From NCBI GenBank assembly GCA_027449025.1, contig DAIDMK010000009.1, positions 17,939-81,938 on the forward strand: a DNA stretch of 64,000 nt. The letters run 5' to 3'. Both the position numbers and the translations under genes were made by a program. Under the pieces are notes generated by a model that worked only from the letters and a program-made list of their open reading frames with translations, had not been told where the DNA came from and did not search any database. This DNA comes from Lutibacter sp. (lineage in GTDB: Bacteria > Bacteroidota > Bacteroidia > Flavobacteriales > Flavobacteriaceae). Shown here piece after piece: positions 34,401 to 41,651 of the stretch. Position 1 is the first letter of the stretch. Each line of letters starts with the position of its first letter.

Positions 34401-34587
34401 GATCGGTAAAATAATCAGAGAAGTTAGTGTTTATTAGTTTTTCTCTAATAACACCTGTTACTTTTATGGAAGCTTCATTAACGTCAGTTATTTTCCCTTC
34501 CAAGCTGATGGTTACAAATGGATCTAAACTTGCTTCTATTAAGCTTCTGGTGTATTGAGAGTTATTTATTATTGCTTGTGGTTCCAT
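31414..34587 (-). CDS. Hybrid histidine kinase: PAS, long coiled coil, PAS, HisKA, HATPase, receiver, HPt
   Basis: The 1057-residue kinase has no signal peptide or membrane helix, so it senses in the cytoplasm. Domains: PAS (about 8-125), a coiled coil of about 12 near-identical 21-residue units such as IANEELAFQNEEKEKRAAEL (about 130-385), PAS (about 390-505), HisKA with MSHEIRTPMNAIIGF (His559), HATPase with DTGIGIPENK and GGTGLGLAIV, a receiver with LVLMDLQMPEMNG (Asp848) and an HPt domain with TVHKLIPSF (His993). It can run a full phosphorelay itself. The following gene is a lone receiver. Confidence 0.95.
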   Translation of the reverse strand: MEPQAIINNSQYTRSLIEASLDPFVTISLEGKITDVNEASIKVTGVIREKLINTNFSDYFTDPIKAQEGYLQVFKKGFVIDYPLTIKHINGNLTDVSYNASVYKDNAGNIIGVFAAARDVSAQKWAINLRKVNKELAFQNEERGKRADELVIANEELEFQNNEKGKRAEELAIANKELAFQNDEKEKRAEELIIANKELAFQNDEKEKRAAELAIANEELAFQNEVKEKRAAELVIANEELAFQNEEKEKRAAELVIANEELAFQNDEKEKRSAELIIANEELAFQNNEKEKRAAELVIANGELAFQNEVKEKRAAELIIANEELAFQNIEKEKRAAELVIANEELVFQTKVKEKRAAELVLANEELAKQNIEAIKQGITNRELEASNLDIKLDSQYSLSLIEASLDPLVTISPAGKITDMNEALTNITGLTRDELTDTDFLDYFTEPQKARAVYQEVFANGSVTNSPLTLRHKNGKLTDVLFNGSVYKDDDGNVDGVVIVARDVTEQKRIAAELNEAMVFAELATVIAEEAKIKAEKATIIAENAMKAKQQFLSNMSHEIRTPMNAIIGFTKVVLKTELTAKQKEYLKAIKISGDALIVLINDILDLAKVDAGKMTFEQIPFKMSLSISAMLHLFETKIYEKNLKLVKEYDEKIPSVLVGDPVRLHQIIMNLVSNAIKFTTKGKITVSAKLLSEDEQKVTIEFSVIDTGIGIPENKIDSIFENFQQASSGTSRLYGGTGLGLAIVKQLIEPQGGSIHVTSKVNEGSTFCFTLSFQKTKAKAELELVMVDLDNDLTDVKVLVVEDIALNQLLMRTLLDDFGFECDIASNGKIAIEKMQSKKYDLVLMDLQMPEMNGFEATEYIRNTMNSNIPIIALTADVTTVDLAKCKAVGMNDYIAKPVDERLLYSKMVGFLKKNPVTMEPDVIAPNVSGLAKSVKIKCTNLNYLNERTKSNRVLMMEMISLYLEQTPPLIDTMKQSLLDEDWKSLQATVHKLIPSFSIMGISADYENMARKVQEYAISHQQTEGISEMVIKLEKVCMQACDELKIEFNAFKNNK
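33430..34190 (-). repeat. 63-bp tandem repeat inside the kinase gene
   Basis: About 12 units of 63 bp encode the 21-residue coiled-coil repeats. Units differ mainly in silent or conservative changes, so the array looks recently expanded. Antisense open frames across it are by-products. Confidence 0.9.
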
Positions 34588-34640
34588 TTATATTGATACC
34601 CTTATAAAAGTTGGTAATTTTAATTTTTTCTTTAAGCGTC

Positions 34641-35222
34641 TTACTGGTCACTAATCTGGTTTCCAATTTCCTCGATAGGACTTCTCCTTTTATTTTTCAT
34701 TTGTTTAAAATGGGAAGGTGAGAGTCCTGTAACTTTTTTAAACTGATTGGATAAATGTGCCACACTGCTGTAATTCATTTTCCAGGCGATTTCGGTAATA
34801 TTTAATTCGCCATAAATAATTAATTCTTTGATGCGTTCAATTTTATGACCAATGATAAATTGCTCGATGGTAGTTCCTTGCACTTCTGAAAATAAATTTG
34901 CCAGATAGGTGTAATCGTGATTTAATTTTTCACTTAAATAGTCGGAGAAATTTACTTTGATGGTTTCTTCAGAATAATGAACCATCTCAACAATCACATT
35001 TTTTATTTTTTCAATCAACATCGCTCTTTTGTCGTCCATCAATTCAAGTCCAGAGTCTAATAGTTCCAGTTTTAACTGAGCTCGCTGCACTTCGGTAAGA
35101 TCTTCCATGATATCAACTTCGCCTAAATCGACTACAATAAAATGAAGTTTAAACTTTTTTAATGCATTTGATACCGCTATTTTGCAACGGTTGCTTACCA
35201 TGTATTTGATGTATAACTTCAC
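34641..35222 (-). CDS. AraC family transcriptional regulator
   Basis: The 193-residue protein ends in an AraC-type double helix-turn-helix: IEQFIIGHKIERIKELIIYG, then ELNITEIAWKMNYSSVAHLSNQFKKVTGLSPSHFKQ. The N-terminal half (MKLYIKYMVSNRCKIAVSNALKKF) has no recognised sensor fold. The GTG at 35222 gives the usual family start; an upstream extension adds 16 atypical residues. It lies directly upstream of the hybrid kinase on the same strand and inside the cluster of eight shared promoters, whose 21-bp direct repeats suit AraC-type binding. That link is inference. Confidence 0.9.
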   Translation of the reverse strand: MKLYIKYMVSNRCKIAVSNALKKFKLHFIVVDLGEVDIMEDLTEVQRAQLKLELLDSGLELMDDKRAMLIEKIKNVIVEMVHYSEETIKVNFSDYLSEKLNHDYTYLANLFSEVQGTTIEQFIIGHKIERIKELIIYGELNITEIAWKMNYSSVAHLSNQFKKVTGLSPSHFKQMKNKRRSPIEEIGNQISDQ

Positions 35223-35734
35223 AAGTGTAATTTTTTTGCAAGGTACATTAAACACCTTATAATAAAACATTTATTGCTAAAAATAAAATTGATCAAGATT
35301 GTGTTTTTAAATGGAAAACCACTTATTATTTTAAAGATGGGCCTTTAATATTATAATAATTTTCTTTACTGTTTAACGCATCAAAACAGGTAATTTTACC
35401 TGTTCTAAATTGTTTAAAAATTTTAAAACTCCATTTACTTTATGTTTATAAATAAGAGACGTTGGCGTTTATTATTTCGGGATTTACATTCAAATAAACG
35501 CCGTCATCTCACTAAGTCACAATCAATCTAAATTTATAAAAAATTATCAAAATTGTAAAATATGCTTTAGGGTTGATTATATATTATTTTATGCCAAGAC
35601 TTTATTTTTATGGAGTCCTAAACCATCATTTAACGTATTGTTTTAAATTAAATTTTTAATTTATATGAATCTTTTGGGGTTATAAGATTCATATTCTCAA
35701 TACAGGCCTTGCAATATTTTTCGTATTGTGCTGG
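35223..35734. other. Intergenic region without a recognised gene
   Basis: An AT-rich stretch of 512 bases upstream of the AraC-family gene and downstream of the secreted protein gene. I see no shared promoter motif, no coding sequence and no clear terminator. Confidence 0.5.
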
Positions 35735-36199
35735 CTAATGTTTTTTTCCTTTTTTGTTTCCGTTACCTTTTGATTTACCGTTTCCGTTACCTTTTGACTT
35801 ATAGTTACCGTTTCCTGGTTTGTTCCCAATATTTTTTTGTGGGGCGCCACGATAGCCTTTGGCATATTTAACTTTATGTTGTTTATAATAAGTATAAGGT
35901 GCTTTGCCACGATAATCGGTCAATACCACTTTATAGCCATTATACAAATCATAATTTCTATATTGATTTGGAAGATATTTTCTGTGCACCCATGTGTTTC
36001 CAGAATAATAAATAAATCTGGATGTTTGAACATCATAATAAGAATCAACATCTGGAAGATAATAATATCGTACATCTGAATAACCTGATGGACCCCAAAG
36101 CGGCGGTGTGCCAATGTTTACATTTACTGAAATTTGCGCCTGCATTTCGCTTGCGAAAAATAGACCTATTCCTATTGCTATAAATTTTAATGCTTTCAT
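35735..36199 (-). CDS. Secreted protein with Gly/Asn/Lys-rich tail
   Basis: The 154-residue protein has a signal peptide (ALKFIAIGIGLFFASEMQAQ), a Tyr-rich domain with GPSGYSDVRYYYLPDVDSYYD and TWVHRKYLP, and a low-complexity basic tail of GNGKSKGNGNKKGKKH type. Related proteins occur widely in Flavobacteriia without assigned function. The basic tail could bind anionic surface polymers; that is inference. Read from promoter site 8. Confidence 0.8.
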   Translation of the reverse strand: MKALKFIAIGIGLFFASEMQAQISVNVNIGTPPLWGPSGYSDVRYYYLPDVDSYYDVQTSRFIYYSGNTWVHRKYLPNQYRNYDLYNGYKVVLTDYRGKAPYTYYKQHKVKYAKGYRGAPQKNIGNKPGNGNYKSKGNGNGKSKGNGNKKGKKH

Positions 36200-36257
36200 C
36201 TTACTTATATTTTAAATTAATGTAATCTTTGCTTAATGTTTATTTAATAGAGATATA

Positions 36258-36325
36258 CAAAGTTGCGAAGCATAAAACACAAATGTGTTACACAACTTTA
36301 GGCAAAAGTTGCATAATTCACACTT
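36258..36325 (-). promoter_or_regulatory. Shared direct-repeat promoter, site 8
   Basis: Minus strand: AGTGTGAATTATGCAACTT, second repeat GTTGTGTAAC 21 bp on, 21 nt gap, -7 box CAACTTTG (36265-36258). It serves the secreted protein gene starting at 36199. Confidence 0.84.
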
Positions 36326-36663
36326 TTGTTGTTGAATCGTTGAATTGTTTAGTTGTGTTTTAAAAATCAAAATTCATAAGCCACAATTGGCTAATTAATT
36401 CATCGGCCAATTAGCTTAACCTTTCCAATAAAAGTTCTCCTGCTGGCGCGAGCGTCACGCTCGTGCTTTTGTTTAAATTTTAGTTGTCATAGTTGTTACG
36501 AACTGGAGCTCGCGATAGCGAGGAATCGTTTATTCTTTGAATTGTGTAATCGTTTAATCGTAAATCGTAAATCTAAAATCGTAAATCATAATAACTGCCA
36601 ACATTTATAAATTGATGAAAGTTTGGATAGAAATTTAAAATCCAAAATTGCATTGACTTATAA
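36326..36663. other. Intergenic region with two palindromes
   Basis: No gene is recognised. It holds CGAGCGT-c-ACGCTCG (36449-36463), CTCGC-gata-GCGAG (36509-36522), and AT-rich degenerate repeats of the type GTGTAATCGTTTAATCG near 36340 and 36540-36590. Confidence 0.6.
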
Positions 36664-37092
36664 TTATTTTCTATCCTGCATAATGGCGCCAAACCAATCG
36701 CAAATTTGTATGTTTTTTGTGGTTTTGCCGTTTTGGACTTTAAAAATAAGTAAAGAATGGTCTTTGCATTCAATAGTTAATCCGCAAGGAACTGCATGTG
36801 TATATCCGCCGTTTGTTATAGTTGATTTATCATCATCGCTTGAAACTTTCTGCACAGTGTATGCAAAAGCAATATAATTTCCTGCAGGTATTTTTCTAAA
36901 CTTGAAAGGTTTCTGATTTTCTTCGATATTTAAAGAATATATTTTACTGGTTTCTTTGTTTTTCAAATAAACATTCATTGCCGGAATGTATTCGGCAGGG
37001 TAACATACAGTTCCTTTAACGGTTCCGCTTGTGCTACTGCAACTTGTCAATAAAATTGCCGATAAAAATAAAAGTATAAATAGATTTTTCAT
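36664..37092 (-). CDS. Lipoprotein with carboxypeptidase-regulatory-like domain
   Basis: The 142-residue protein has a lipoprotein signal (LSAILLTSC) and a beta-sandwich-like domain with VKGTVCYPAEYIPAMNVYLKN, IPAGNYIAFAYTV and a C-terminal QICDWFGAIM. The pattern VxGxVxxPxxxxPAMxVY resembles carboxypeptidase-regulatory-like or prealbumin-like folds. Function unknown. It stands alone on the minus strand. Confidence 0.72.
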   Translation of the reverse strand: MKNLFILLFLSAILLTSCSSTSGTVKGTVCYPAEYIPAMNVYLKNKETSKIYSLNIEENQKPFKFRKIPAGNYIAFAYTVQKVSSDDDKSTITNGGYTHAVPCGLTIECKDHSLLIFKVQNGKTTKNIQICDWFGAIMQDRK

Positions 37093-37271
37093 AATTGTGG
37101 TTTTTATAGCAGATAAGTTATTGATTTATGTTGCAATTTACGCAATTATATGGTTCAAGTTTAGTAAACTGATGAGCAGTTCTGTTTTTAAAAGTGAATT
37201 AAAAGTATTTGGAAATTTGGGATAGAAGCAAAGAATCAATATTAAAAATATTAGCGGTCTTTACTCGAAAT

Positions 37272-37739
37272 TTAATAAATAGTTTCCAAATCTATGGGGT
37301 CTGTTTTTATATCTTTATGAATGTCATCTTCTTTATTGTCAATATCTTCATCAATATTTTCTTTGGATTTCTTTGTGAAAACATTCAGCAATAATGATGA
37401 AAGTGAGCTTACAACTTCAGGATTTTTTACAATCAGATTTTCTACACCAATCATTAAAGCGCTGCCGAAAATCTTTTTAAACGGAACCCTAACAACTCTT
37501 TGAAATAATATTTTTGAGAGATAGCCAAAGCCCAATCCAACAGAAGTATTTATCAAGCTGTCCCTTATGGTTTGTGTTTCAACAGATTCTTTAAATAAGT
37601 TTTTAATTATGTTTATTGGCTTAACACTCTCATAAGTCAGGAAAGATATTTCTTTCAGTAACTGTTCTTCTTCAGCCTTCCTAAACTCCAATAGTTTTAT
37701 GGCGTCTTCAAGTTCCGATAAGGATTGTATTTTTTCCAT
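37272..37739 (-). CDS. Hypothetical protein linked to the holin-like gene
   Basis: The 155-residue protein has an N-terminal charged helix (LSELEDAIKLLEFRKAEEEQLLKEI), a moderately hydrophobic middle (SVGLGFGYLSKILFQRVV, SALMIGVENLIV) and an acidic tail. The family is not recognised. It starts three bases after the holin-like gene on the same strand, so the two are one operon, similar in layout to E. coli yqjD-yqjE-yqjK. Confidence 0.72.
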   Translation of the reverse strand: MEKIQSLSELEDAIKLLEFRKAEEEQLLKEISFLTYESVKPINIIKNLFKESVETQTIRDSLINTSVGLGFGYLSKILFQRVVRVPFKKIFGSALMIGVENLIVKNPEVVSSLSSLLLNVFTKKSKENIDEDIDNKEDDIHKDIKTDPIDLETIY

Positions 37740-37742
37740 AAT

Positions 37743-38090
37743 CTATTGCTGTTTAAGTATTTGCTTAACAATTGAATCTCCAATTGGTTTTTTAATCCAG
37801 TTATGTAAAAAGAAATAAAAGATAATTCCTATCACAAGATAAAATGCTGCAACAATTAGGAATCCGGTATATAAATTATTAAATAATTCATTTAGGTAAA
37901 AGGCAATTCCAATACTCAAAATAAGCATAAAGAAAAAAAACACCAACACAACAATAAGCCTTGAAATTAATGAAGGAACAATAATGGAGGTTGTTTTTAA
38001 TAATTTGAACTTTATAAGTTCATAGTTAGTTTTGCTGTATTCTTCAATTTTCTCAAATAATAATTCAATTAAACTTTTAGAAGTACTCAT
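37743..38090 (-). CDS. Phage-holin-like (YqjE/DUF1469-type) membrane protein
   Basis: The 115-residue protein starts MSTSKSLIELLFEKIEEYSK and has two strong membrane helices (LIVVLVFFFFMLILSIGIAF and YTGFLIVAAFYLVIGIIFYF) and a basic amphipathic end. The family includes YqjE, a putative holin superfamily III member. A longer frame begins at 38132, but the ATG at 38090 fits the family. It lies between a YtxH gene and a hypothetical gene on the same strand. Confidence 0.8.
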   Translation of the reverse strand: MSTSKSLIELLFEKIEEYSKTNYELIKFKLLKTTSIIVPSLISRLIVVLVFFFFMLILSIGIAFYLNELFNNLYTGFLIVAAFYLVIGIIFYFFLHNWIKKPIGDSIVKQILKQQ

Positions 38091-38212
38091 TTTTTTGTTT
38101 TTTGAAATTTGAATTGAAAAATTATTTGACAATTAGGCGAAAAATTATTTAAAATTCCCGCTAATTGTCAAATTTTTATTCTTTTTCATTTATTGAGTTT
38201 GTGGCGTATGGA

Positions 38213-38533
38213 TTATGCCTCAACTTCCTCTCCATGTTTAGTTTTTTTTGCTATTTTTTCGGCTTCATGTTTTGCTTTTTCAGTCAACTCATCGGCTTTA
38301 CGTTTTGCTTTTTCGGTCATGTTGATAGCTTTTTCTTTTAGATCTTCATATTTTTCGGTGATGTTTTCTATAAAATCATCATATTTACCCTCTAAATCAT
38401 CAGCAAATTTTTCTCCTTTTTTAGCGATTTTTTTGCGAGTGGTGGAACCTTTATCTGGTGCAAACAAAATTCCAAAAGTAGCTCCAACAGCCATTCCAGC
38501 CAATACGCCTAATAATATTTTTCCGGTTTTCAT
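38213..38533 (-). CDS. YtxH domain protein
   Basis: The 106-residue protein begins with GKILLGVLAGMAVGATFGILFAPDKG, the YtxH signature, then a long Lys/Glu-rich coiled coil with AKRKADELTEKAKHEAEKIA. It is a paralogue of the protein at 30417-30674 but lacks the shared promoter motif upstream. Probably membrane-associated and stress-induced. It heads the holin-like gene group. Confidence 0.85.
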   Translation of the reverse strand: MKTGKILLGVLAGMAVGATFGILFAPDKGSTTRKKIAKKGEKFADDLEGKYDDFIENITEKYEDLKEKAINMTEKAKRKADELTEKAKHEAEKIAKKTKHGEEVEA

Positions 38534-38580
38534 AATGTTGTCTTTTAATAATTGAACAATAAGTTTTAATTTTATGATTA

Positions 38581-38611
38581 TAGACTTTATTTGTGGGGGA
38601 AATAAAGTCTA
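38581..38611 (-). terminator. Perfect hairpin between Hsp20 and YtxH genes
   Basis: TAGACTTTATTT and AAATAAAGTCTA pair perfectly over 12 bp with a seven-base G-rich loop, 24 bases after the Hsp20 stop. No T-run follows on the minus strand, so termination is probable but not certain. Confidence 0.55.
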
Positions 38612-38634
38612 AAATAAATTACAAGAATCTCCTT

Positions 38635-39075
38635 TTACAAAATTTCTATCTTTTTTGGTTTTTGTTTTTTAGCTTCCTCTTTTTTGGCAAGACTAAATTT
38701 TAAGATGCCGTTTTCATATTTGGCTTTTATTTTTTCATCAATTACCGTGTCAGGAAGTTGTAAAGATTTTTCGAAAGAATTGAAATTAAATTCTTTTCGA
38801 GTGTAGTTTTCTTCTTTTTCTTCTTTTCTTTCTTCTTTTTTTGCCTTAATATTTAAGCATCCCTCAGCGATATTAACTTCAAAATCTTTTTTATCGAATC
38901 CCGGAGCGGCAAGCTCAATTTCGAATTCGTCCTTTTTTTCTTTGATGTTTAAAGCTGGTTCGTTCATTTTTTTGAACCATAATTTATCATTCAATAAATT
39001 GCCAGGTTCAAAATCCAACAAATCTGATGTAAACAGATTTTCCCATGGTCTTTGTCTAAATTTTACGAGTGTCAT
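38635..39075 (-). CDS. Hsp20/alpha-crystallin small heat shock protein
   Basis: The 146-residue chaperone has the alpha-crystallin domain (about 40-135) with FEIELAAPGFDKKDFEVNIAE, FNFNSFEKSLQLPDTV and the A-x-x-x-N-G-I-L motif AKYENGILKFSLAKKE. Small heat shock proteins hold unfolding proteins for later refolding. The sequence after the domain is short and Lys-rich (KKQKPKKIEIL) with an IxI-type end. It is next to YtxH and holin-like genes in the stress region. Confidence 0.95.
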   Translation of the reverse strand: MTLVKFRQRPWENLFTSDLLDFEPGNLLNDKLWFKKMNEPALNIKEKKDEFEIELAAPGFDKKDFEVNIAEGCLNIKAKKEERKEEKEENYTRKEFNFNSFEKSLQLPDTVIDEKIKAKYENGILKFSLAKKEEAKKQKPKKIEIL

Positions 39076-39361
39076 GACATTTATTATTTAAGTTAAACAT
39101 AATTTCTAATTCAAATTTACCATCAAATAGGTTCTTATAAAATGATTTCCCTCAATTCACAAATAAATAGCAATCTCTAATAAAAACAGGTAAAATACTG
39201 TAACATAGATTTTTAGATAAATATATTAGATTTTGTGGTGATTGTTTACCTTAAAAAATAATGATAAAAATCAATTCTTCTGTTTAAAAGAGATAAAATA
39301 TTTTAAGTAACTCTTAAGAATGGGTTATCAATGGTTTAACTTTATAGATTAATTTTGTGTT

Positions 39362-40030
39362 ATGAGAATTTTAATAGTAGAAGACGAACCTGGAATTTCC
39401 AATTTCTTGAAACAAGGCTTGCAAGAAGAATCTTTTTCTGTTGATATTGCAGAGAACGGCAACAAAGGTCTTCAAATGGCACTTTCTGGAGATTATGATT
39501 TGTTGCTGTTGGATTGGATGATCCCAGGCATTAGCGGAATTGAAGTTTGTCGCTACTTCAGAAAAGAATTTAAAGAAACTCCCATAATTTTTTTGACGGC
39601 CAAAGACACGGTTGATGAAACTATTTTCGGATTGCAGGCAGGTGCCAACGATTATATTAAAAAACCCTTTCATTTTGAAGAACTTTTGGAACGAATCAAA
39701 GTTCAATTAAGACCAAAATCTGGCGAACATTCTGTTTTTATTTTAGGGAATATTACTTTAAATACCGCCAATCATCAGGTTTTAAAAAATGGAGAAGAAA
39801 TTAGTTTGACACAAAAAGAGTTTTCGCTTTTGGAATTTTTGATGCGAAATAAAGGAACTGTTTGTCGTAGAACCCGAATTATTGAAAGTGTTTGGGACAT
39901 CCATTTTGAATATAATACGGGTGTTATTGATGTGTACATCAATGCATTAAGAAAAAAGCTAAGGTTGCGGGATGATGAACATTATATTCAAACCGTGAGG
40001 GGAATTGGTTATATGGCAAAAGAACTTTAA
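39362..40030 (+). CDS. OmpR/CusR-type response regulator
   Basis: The 222-residue regulator has a receiver domain (acidic pair in ILIVEDEPG, phospho-acceptor Asp in LLLLDWMIPGISG, Lys in YIKKPF) and a winged-helix DNA-binding domain (about 125-222) with SLTQKEFSLLEFLMRN and VDVYINALRKKL-like IDVYINALRKKLRLRDDEHYIQ. It is the partner of the kinase gene 24 bases downstream. A -7-like TAATTTTG lies at 39350-39357, very close to the ATG, so the transcript may have almost no leader. Confidence 0.95.
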   Translation: MRILIVEDEPGISNFLKQGLQEESFSVDIAENGNKGLQMALSGDYDLLLLDWMIPGISGIEVCRYFRKEFKETPIIFLTAKDTVDETIFGLQAGANDYIKKPFHFEELLERIKVQLRPKSGEHSVFILGNITLNTANHQVLKNGEEISLTQKEFSLLEFLMRNKGTVCRRTRIIESVWDIHFEYNTGVIDVYINALRKKLRLRDDEHYIQTVRGIGYMAKEL

Positions 40031-40053
40031 CAAGAGTCACATAAATTAAATAG

Positions 40054-41442
40054 ATGATTTTAAGTTTCAGAAATAGAATTGCACTGCATTATATGATTGC
40101 CACAGCCCTCATTGTTGCTGTTATTTTTAGTGTGGTCTTTTTTGTAGTTCAGGAAACGGTTTATCAAAATTTGGATAGTGGTCTTACTTATGAAGCCGAA
40201 AAGCACACAGGTGAAATTAAAATTGTTGGTGACAGCATTTATTTTATAAACAAGGAAGAATGGGCTGAAATAGAGCATCGTGAAATTCAGGTAAATCCAG
40301 TTTTTATTCAAATTTTTGATAAAAGTGGAAATTTGATGGACAAATCTCCCAACCTTAAAAGCAATCAGCTCTCATTTAGTGAACAAGAATATTTTGGTGG
40401 ACGTTTCAATAAAAAATTGGACAATCGTCCTATTCGTCAAATTCAAATTCCCATTGAGCAAAACGGAAAAATAATAGGCTATGTGGTTGCTGCAATGTCT
40501 TTGGAATCATCAAACATGGTGTTTTTGAAATTAAGGAAGGTGCTTTTTGTTTCCTATTTGATACTTTTAGTGGGTTTGTATTATGTTTCAAGATTTTTGG
40601 CTGGAAGAAGTATTATTCCAATTAAAAATATTATTGAAACAACCAACAGAATAACAAAAAACAATTTGAATGAAAGGGTAGAATTACCGGCTCATAAAGA
40701 TGAGTTATTCCACTTGTCTGCCAGCATCAATGAATTGTTGCAACGTATAGAAAATGCTATTGAAAAAGAGCGCCAATTCACTTCAGACGCTTCGCATGAA
40801 TTGCGAACCCCACTGTCATCCTTGCGAGGAACTTTGGAGGTTTTAATAAGAAAACCGAGAGAACAATTGGAGTACCAAGAAAAAATAATATACAGTCTGT
40901 CTGAAATAGATAGGATGACCACGATTATTGAGCAATTGTTGCTGCTGGCAAGATTGGATTCAAATGCTAACTCAAATAATCTAGTGTCAAAAACAACAAT
41001 TTACCAACCATTGCCAATCCTTATTGATGAAATTTTATCGCGTTATAGAAATGAAATTTCCGCCAAGAATTTAACCTTGGATTTGGATATGGAAACAACA
41101 AATGAATCTTTGGTACAACAATATTATGCCAATCTAATTTTGGACAATATGATTGGTAATGCCATAAAATATGCGAAGGAAAATTCCAGCCTACAGATTC
41201 TTGTTTCTGATACTGAAAGCGGGATTGAATGCAAAATTACAGATGAAGGCATTGGAATTAAAAAAGAAGATATTGAGAAACTTTTCAATCCGTTTTTTAG
41301 GTCGGATGCCCTAAATCATAAAGAAATTTTTGGAAATGGACTCGGACTTTCAATTGCCAAAAAAGCTGCTGATGCCATCAATGCAAAACTATTTGTAGAA
41401 AGTGAATTGGGTGTTGGTACCAAAATTACAATCGTTTTTTAA
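40054..41442 (+). CDS. Sensor histidine kinase with HAMP domain
   Basis: The 462-residue kinase has two membrane helices (about 13-35 and 163-185) flanking a periplasmic sensor of about 125 residues, a HAMP domain, HisKA with SDASHELRTPLSSLRG, and HATPase with N-box NMIGNAIKYAKEN and GNGLGLSIAKKAA. The match is to CusS/heavy-metal-type sensors in layout; the ligand is not known. It forms an operon with the preceding response regulator. No obvious target gene is next to it apart from the iron protein downstream. Confidence 0.93.
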   Translation: MILSFRNRIALHYMIATALIVAVIFSVVFFVVQETVYQNLDSGLTYEAEKHTGEIKIVGDSIYFINKEEWAEIEHREIQVNPVFIQIFDKSGNLMDKSPNLKSNQLSFSEQEYFGGRFNKKLDNRPIRQIQIPIEQNGKIIGYVVAAMSLESSNMVFLKLRKVLFVSYLILLVGLYYVSRFLAGRSIIPIKNIIETTNRITKNNLNERVELPAHKDELFHLSASINELLQRIENAIEKERQFTSDASHELRTPLSSLRGTLEVLIRKPREQLEYQEKIIYSLSEIDRMTTIIEQLLLLARLDSNANSNNLVSKTTIYQPLPILIDEILSRYRNEISAKNLTLDLDMETTNESLVQQYYANLILDNMIGNAIKYAKENSSLQILVSDTESGIECKITDEGIGIKKEDIEKLFNPFFRSDALNHKEIFGNGLGLSIAKKAADAINAKLFVESELGVGTKITIVF

Positions 41443-41651
41443 GCGGATTTTAAGAAAGTGGAAAGAATTCTCTTAGTTTAGGAATTTATTTTTGCTTAAT
41501 ATTTTAAATAAATCTTTTAAAAAATATGGGAAAGAATTACTCTTTATTCTATAGTATTTATAAAATTTTTTATAATGAAGTTTGCTGCGAATCCGATCTT
41601 AGCTTATAAATTTCTATTTTTGATTTCAATAACTTAATTTCAGAATAAGCC

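Noticed and set aside
23101..36330. Fur- or FNR-type boxes as explanation for the shared promoter motif
   Set aside because: The motif is a direct repeat with 21-bp period, not an inverted repeat, and is fixed relative to the -7 box, which fits an activator rather than these regulators.
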